Below are positions 59,965 through 64,000 of a stretch of DNA of 64,000 nt, one piece after another. A program made the translations under genes and the position numbers. Numbering within the stretch: the stretch's first letter is position 1; each line of letters opens with the position of its first letter. Location: assembly GCA_037367405.1 (NCBI GenBank), contig JAZKJV010000600.1, positions 1,798,001 through 1,862,000 on the forward strand. Reading direction: 5' to 3'. The notes below the pieces were generated by a model. That model saw nothing but the letters and a program-made list of their open reading frames with translations. It made no database searches and had not been told where the DNA came from. The stretch comes from Ottelia alismoides. Its lineage: Eukaryota > Streptophyta > Magnoliopsida > Alismatales > Hydrocharitaceae.

Positions 59965-60717
59965 ACAAGCGAGGACAAAATTCCTGAAATCCCCAGTTAG
60001 TCGATCAAAGGACACAGAAGCTGCTAAAGGATAGGATGCACAACTCCTCTTTGGCTTTCGTATAGCAATAGGCACATCTAAATCATCGGTGTCCCCGTCC
60101 GGCCTCTGTAACACAACCTTCTCAGAAAATTCATCAGATCCATCAATGGTAATATCTTCATAACATACCTTAGACGAGCTAGGTGATGAGCAATGACCAT
60201 GAGCAGAAGTTGGCCTGCGGGTATAATGAAATGGGAAAGGTGAAACCGGTATAGTGACAGGTTCTGGTGGTGGTGGTGATGGTGGTGGTGGTGGTGACAT
60301 GTAAATGGCATCATTATTATTAGTAAGGGGTATTAAATGATCAACACCAGAGGATGAGAAATACATAGTAGATTCAAAAAATGTAACATCTGCACTAACA
60401 ATGTACCGCCTGCGCAAAAGATCATAACACTTGTAGCCCTTCTGAGTTCTGGAGTACCCAACGAAAACACACTTGACAGCCCTAGGAGAGAGCTTGTCAG
60501 TCCCGGGAGACAACTGGTGGACAAACGCAACCGAATCGACCACACGAGGAGTAATGGAGAATAATTCTTTTCCAGGGAAGATAAGAGAGAAGAGGATCTT
60601 CTCACCTAGGACAGATGACAGCATACGATTGACTAGGTAACATGCTGTAAGAACAACATCACCCCAGAAAGAGTGAGGAGCATGACTCTGTATAAGTAGC
60701 GACCTGGTTACATCCAA
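59965..60717 (-). pseudogene. integrase C-terminal region of copia C2
   Basis: An open minus-strand frame of about 250 codons with the post-integrase segment of copia: SFWGDVVLTACYLVNRM, a GYSRTQKGYKCYDLLRR stretch, and a Pro-rich linker. It leads to LTGDFRNFVLAC, where the solo LTR cuts it. The frame resumes in RT beyond 56981. Confidence 0.85.
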
Positions 60718-60750
60718 TAAATGGCGATGTTTCCTTTCAGCAATCCCATT

Positions 60751-61443
60751 TTATTGGGAGGTATAGGCACAGGATGTCTGGTGGACGATTCCTTGGGATA
60801 AAAAATAACTGGATAGGGCATGAGTACACAATTCCAGGGCATTATCACTTCTCACAATTTTAACAGATGCAGAGAAGACATTACGAATCTCATTAAGAAA
60901 ATTGATGATAATATTCCCTGCTTCAGATTTATTCTTTAACAAAAATACCCACGACACTCGAGAGAAAGCGTCCACAATAACTATATAAAACTTGTGTCCC
61001 TGATGACCAGGAACACGACTCGGACCCCAGATATCGACGTGAAACAACTCAAACTTGGAGGTACTACTCCGACACTGACGACTGGGAAAGGTTGAGCGAT
61101 GATGCTTTCCCAACTGACAAGCCTCACAATGAACAGACGTGTGAGGTGAAACCTGAGGTAACACATGACACAGTTTCTGAAGCGGTAGATGTCCAAAGCG
61201 CAGGTGGCATAGCAAAGGAGAGACAGGACTAGCAAGTAAGGATGAGGTTCCAGCAAAAGGAGTCTGACTAAGGCGATATAGGCCTCCTTTCTCATAGCCA
61301 TGCCCAATCACGTTGCCCGTAAGGATGTCCTGAAAAACAAGAGAAGATGGATCAAAAATCGCCCGACACTGTAAGTCCTTTGTAATTTGACTGATAAACA
61401 ATAAATTCATTGAGAAATCATGTGCGTGTAAGTTGTAACACAT
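60751..61443 (-). pseudogene. pre-integrase and integrase core of copia C2
   Basis: The open frame includes CHLRFGHLPLQKLCHVLP with the downstream CEACQLGKHHR (HHCC finger), the first catalytic Asp in FHVDIWGPS, and a second in IVRSDNALELC. A TAA near 60752 interrupts just before the NGIAERK segment that holds the catalytic Glu. Confidence 0.85.
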
Positions 61444-61610
61444 TCTTGAGCTTCATAGATGATGTCAGTCTAATCTCCCCCTGACCAGTAATCGGGGAGT
61501 GTGTGCCATTAGCAATGACCACTGTTCGACCTGGAAGGATCTGTTTGTACCCTGTAAGTAGACTTTGATCACCACATAGATGATGTGTGGCGCCAGAGTC
61601 CATAATCCAT
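61418..61610 (-). pseudogene. protease of copia C2
   Basis: The motif MDSGATHHLCGDQS near 61600 is the copia aspartic protease active site, followed by VVIANGTHSPITGQG. The frame differs from that of the integrase, so a shift lies between them. Confidence 0.8.
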
Positions 61611-61743
61611 GCTAAAGTATCTGATCCACTACTAGTAAATGCATATGTACTACCTGATGTACTGGTAGATGCAGAGGCAGGTGCGGCAACATCAGATTGA
61701 TTTTCAGAAGTGGGTGCTGGTCCAGATGGAGGGATAATGCCCC

Positions 61744-62713
61744 TTAGACGGGAAACAAGCCAACAAGGTCATCAAAGCGTTGATCCAAAGAGGCAGCAAA
61801 AGGAGGCTCTATCTGCTCAGCGACTCGTGCAGATGCAGGAAATCCATGCTTAGAGTAGCATGTGTCTTCAGTATGTCCGGTGCGATGGCAGTAGGTACAC
61901 GTTGGCCGAAAACGACCTCCTCTACCACGAGGGCCACGGCCACGGGTATGATGGTGACATCCACGACCTCTATTGGCAGCCATGGCCGAAGCATTCTGAT
62001 TAGTGGTTGTAGACGGAACAGTGATCCGCCTCAATCTGTGAAAGGCTTCCTCCATAGGAGGAATAGTAGAATCTGTCAGGATCTGAGACCATGCTGCCTC
62101 ATACTTTGGATCAAGGGCAGCAAGAAAAACTCCTACCATGGTAGCATTCTGATAGGTCTTCTGTTGCTCTGGAGTAGCTGTCAGGGACATGAAGCTATAC
62201 AGCTTCTCAAACATCCCTCGTAAAGATGTGTACAGTGAGTGTAGAGCACGTCTATTCTGCTTGATAGTGAATATGTCATGCTGGAGTTGCAGAATCTGAC
62301 TCATTCTTTGCTTGAGAATATGTGGCGGCCAGAATATCCCACATATCTTTGGTTGTGGGCTGATGAAGAATATCATTGGCAATCTCGATTGCCAGAGTTC
62401 CAGATAGCCATACTTTGGCATATGCATCATCTGCCTCCCACGAGGCACTAACTCCAGTCTTCTCAGCAGGCTCTTCTTTAGTAAGAATATGCTTCTTACA
62501 GGTTGACTTCATCATACTCATGAACTGCATAGCCCACAGTTCATAGTTCGAACCATCCATCTTTACAATCGACGCTGGACCTCGAAAGGCGCCTACAGAT
62601 GGAATATCTGCCTTGCTTTCCGACATACTTATAACCGAAGACTGAAGTAGTAGACTAAAAATAAGATCGTCTACACGAACATAGACGGGTTTAGTTGCAA
62701 GTGTAGACTTCAA
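61744..62713 (-). pseudogene. gag of copia C2
   Basis: Two overlapping minus-strand frames (62276-62713 and 61744-62448) together cover the copia gag, with a frameshift near 62280. The zinc knuckle CTYCHRTGHTEDTCYSKHG is intact, unlike in C1. The likely start is MSESKADIPSVGAF near 62625. Stops follow near 61744. Confidence 0.85.
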
Positions 62714-63123
62714 GCAACCAAACCCATTCCTTTGGAGGTGTGCGCGCTTGACGATGTAGGGTTAGTTCACGGCTTAAGAGCGCGCAGAGACAAGCGCGCA
62801 CAGAGCACGCACAGGAGATGCATCGGGGGCACGCGCAGGAGGAGTGCAGGTTGAGCACAAGGCACGCACAAGAGGACGCACAGCGCACGAAGGTGCGCAG
62901 GCGAGCGCGTGGGGCACCCGAGAGCTCGCTGGCAATGTGCGTGCGCAGGCGAGCACGCTGGCTGGCGCGTGGAAGGTACGCCCGCTGGAGAGGCGCAGGC
63001 GCAACACGCGGGAGGCCGAGATGTACTATCGGCGGCGCGCGGAGAGAGAGAGAGAGAGAGAGATAGAGAGGCTCGACGGTGGGGCTAGGGTTAGGGTTTC
63101 AAGAACTCCGACCTAGGACCGTC
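62714..63123 (-). other. 5' leader of copia C2
   Basis: GC-rich untranslated leader between the primer-binding site and gag, with GCGCACG-type repeats and an (AG)n run. The Cys- and Arg-rich ORFs here have no recognisable product. Confidence 0.6.
63042..63063. repeat. (GA)n microsatellite
   Basis: About eleven GA units in the copia C2 leader. Confidence 0.9.
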
Positions 63124-63135
63124 GCTCTGATACCA
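63124..63135 (-). other. primer-binding site of copia C2
   Basis: The minus strand reads TGGTATCAGAGC, the exact complement expected for initiator tRNA-Met, directly after the 5' LTR. Confidence 0.9.
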
Positions 63136-63279
63136 TGTTGGGAAAAGCAGAGAACTTGTTTATTCCATCAACTCTAGGCTCTCTTATATAGGAGAGTAGC
63201 CTATAAGTAAATTACATAAGGGGTCCAACAGAAAAGAAAAATAACATAGAGGTACATAAGAGAATAATATATGTTTACA
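63136..63279 (-). repeat. 5' LTR of copia C2
   Basis: 144 bases, near-identical to 55280-55423. The minus strand contains CCTATATAAGAGAGCC as a promoter candidate. Confidence 0.9.
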
Positions 63280-63660
63280 CAATGTAAGGAGCTCCTCCAG
63301 CCTTTGATCGGACAAGTCCGAAGAGAACACATGAAACCACATTCCCTGCTCCCACATCTGACGAACCAAGCCCTTTCTATAGTGAGCCAGTCCCAAGAGG
63401 CGTGGAAAGCGCTCCCCTAGGACTCCATCACCCTCCCAATCGGCAAGCCAAAAGTGAAACTTCTCTCCATTCCCAAGAACCGGTCTCAACTTGACTGCCA
63501 TCTCCGGAAGGATTCTAGCAATACCTTGCCAAACAAGGACAGCGCACGCCCCTGAACAAATTATGACACAATTGTTCGTCTCACCTTTGAGCAAAAGAGG
63601 TTTCTTTACTATTCTAGTTGCTGACATCAATTGGAGTTGTCGCATGGGCCACATCCGCTA
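63280..63660 (-). pseudogene. LINE zf-RVT fragment
   Basis: The minus-strand frame holds a non-LTR retrotransposon C-terminal segment (VLGNGEKFHFWLADWEGDG, then ERFPRLLGLA), the region usually found after the LINE reverse transcriptase. It begins directly at the right edge of C2 and is open to about 63654. It is not the same text as the LINE at 42430. Confidence 0.75.
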
Positions 63661-64000
63661 CATGTTTATCACAGGAGGTGTCAAAAAGCGGCCGAGTTGA
63701 TTCTTTTACATGTTAGAACTTAGAAGAAAATAGGAATCATACTACATGGTATCTCTGATTATATTACTGTTTATTGTTTTAACTATTAATATGCATTTTA
63801 ACAATGCTTTAATGGTTGTTCATGTTACAAGAAATTGTTTGTCAATTTGCAAAACACAAGTAAGCGTGTTATGGATGATGAGAACGAACCCTTTATCTCA
63901 AGAAGGGCTTGAAATTTAGTCCATTGCCCCATGAGTATCATGTTGCATGTTGATTGGTGCTTATACAACCAAGCATGAACCAAACAGATCCCTTGATCAG
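63661..64000. other. window end, nothing recognised
   Basis: AT-rich sequence without a recognisable gene or repeat end. Confidence 0.4.

Larger units (their letters stand above)
55280..63279 (-). mobile_element. copia retrotransposon C2 with solo-LTR insertion
   Basis: A full-length minus-strand copia element bounded by two 144 bp LTRs. Without the 2983 bp insertion and its 5 bp duplication it is about 5.0 kb. It has a primer-binding site, gag, protease, integrase, RT-RNase H and a polypurine tract. The bases outside the two LTRs (AGGTT on the left, CAATG on the right) do not match, so no target duplication is preserved. Confidence 0.9.

Noticed and set aside
62691..63066. Cys- and Arg-rich ORFs near the copia C2 leader
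   Set aside because: Generated by GCGCACG and GA repeats in the untranslated leader.
55424..64000. Missing 3' half and 3' LTR of copia C1
   Set aside because: Looked for beyond C2; sequence after 63279 is LINE, not copia.

Overview
This window looks like a stretch of a large, transposon-rich flowering-plant nuclear genome. A monocot is likely, because the polyketide synthase gene is strongly GC-rich in its second exon, but the species cannot be fixed from the sequence. Only three host genes are visible: a nine-exon acid-lipase-type lipase (20759-22915, minus), an anther-type type III polyketide synthase of the PKSA/LAP6 class (37139-38669, plus), and the 3' part of a conserved-looking membrane protein of unknown function (40079-42153, minus). 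Almost everything else is transposable-element sequence at different stages of decay, often nested.

Layout. 1-12222: the 3' part of an Athila-like Ty3/gypsy retrotransposon (gag tail, protease, RT, RNase H, integrase, a non-coding spacer with four PPT-like hairpins, PPT, and a 3.8 kb 3' LTR). 12223-18499: an inverted LTR fragment, a second broken Athila-like copy, a 388 bp TIR element and two opposed LTR fragments. 18500-26550: the lipase gene between weakly classified intergenic stretches. 26550-35930: two long LTRs of the same family arranged head to head, one with a tRNA-Asp-like primer site and carrying a 1058 bp Mutator-like element with exact 9 bp target duplications and a GC-rich cargo. 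36000-42200: the PKS gene, a CACTA-type MITE, and the membrane-protein gene with a 782 bp Mutator-type element in its intron. 42400-51500: a minus-strand LINE broken up by two copies of a non-autonomous LTR element (X1, X2) and by several small 9-bp-TSD elements. 51570-63279: two related copia elements pointing at each other, the second split by a 2983 bp solo LTR of the Athila-like family. 63280-63660: another LINE fragment.

The host genes do not form a pathway together. The PKS is expected to act in the tapetum, making alkyl pyrones for sporopollenin. The lipase is predicted to be secreted or vacuolar. Insertion order can be read in several places (solo LTR into copia; MITEs into the non-autonomous LTR element; that element into the LINE). 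The most novel-looking signal is a set of short Mutator-type insertions with 9 bp duplications whose bodies are built almost entirely from permuted short words (GAAATTTCG, ATATCG or ATATCCG types). All exon boundaries, TSDs and repeat ends were read by eye; no searches were run.
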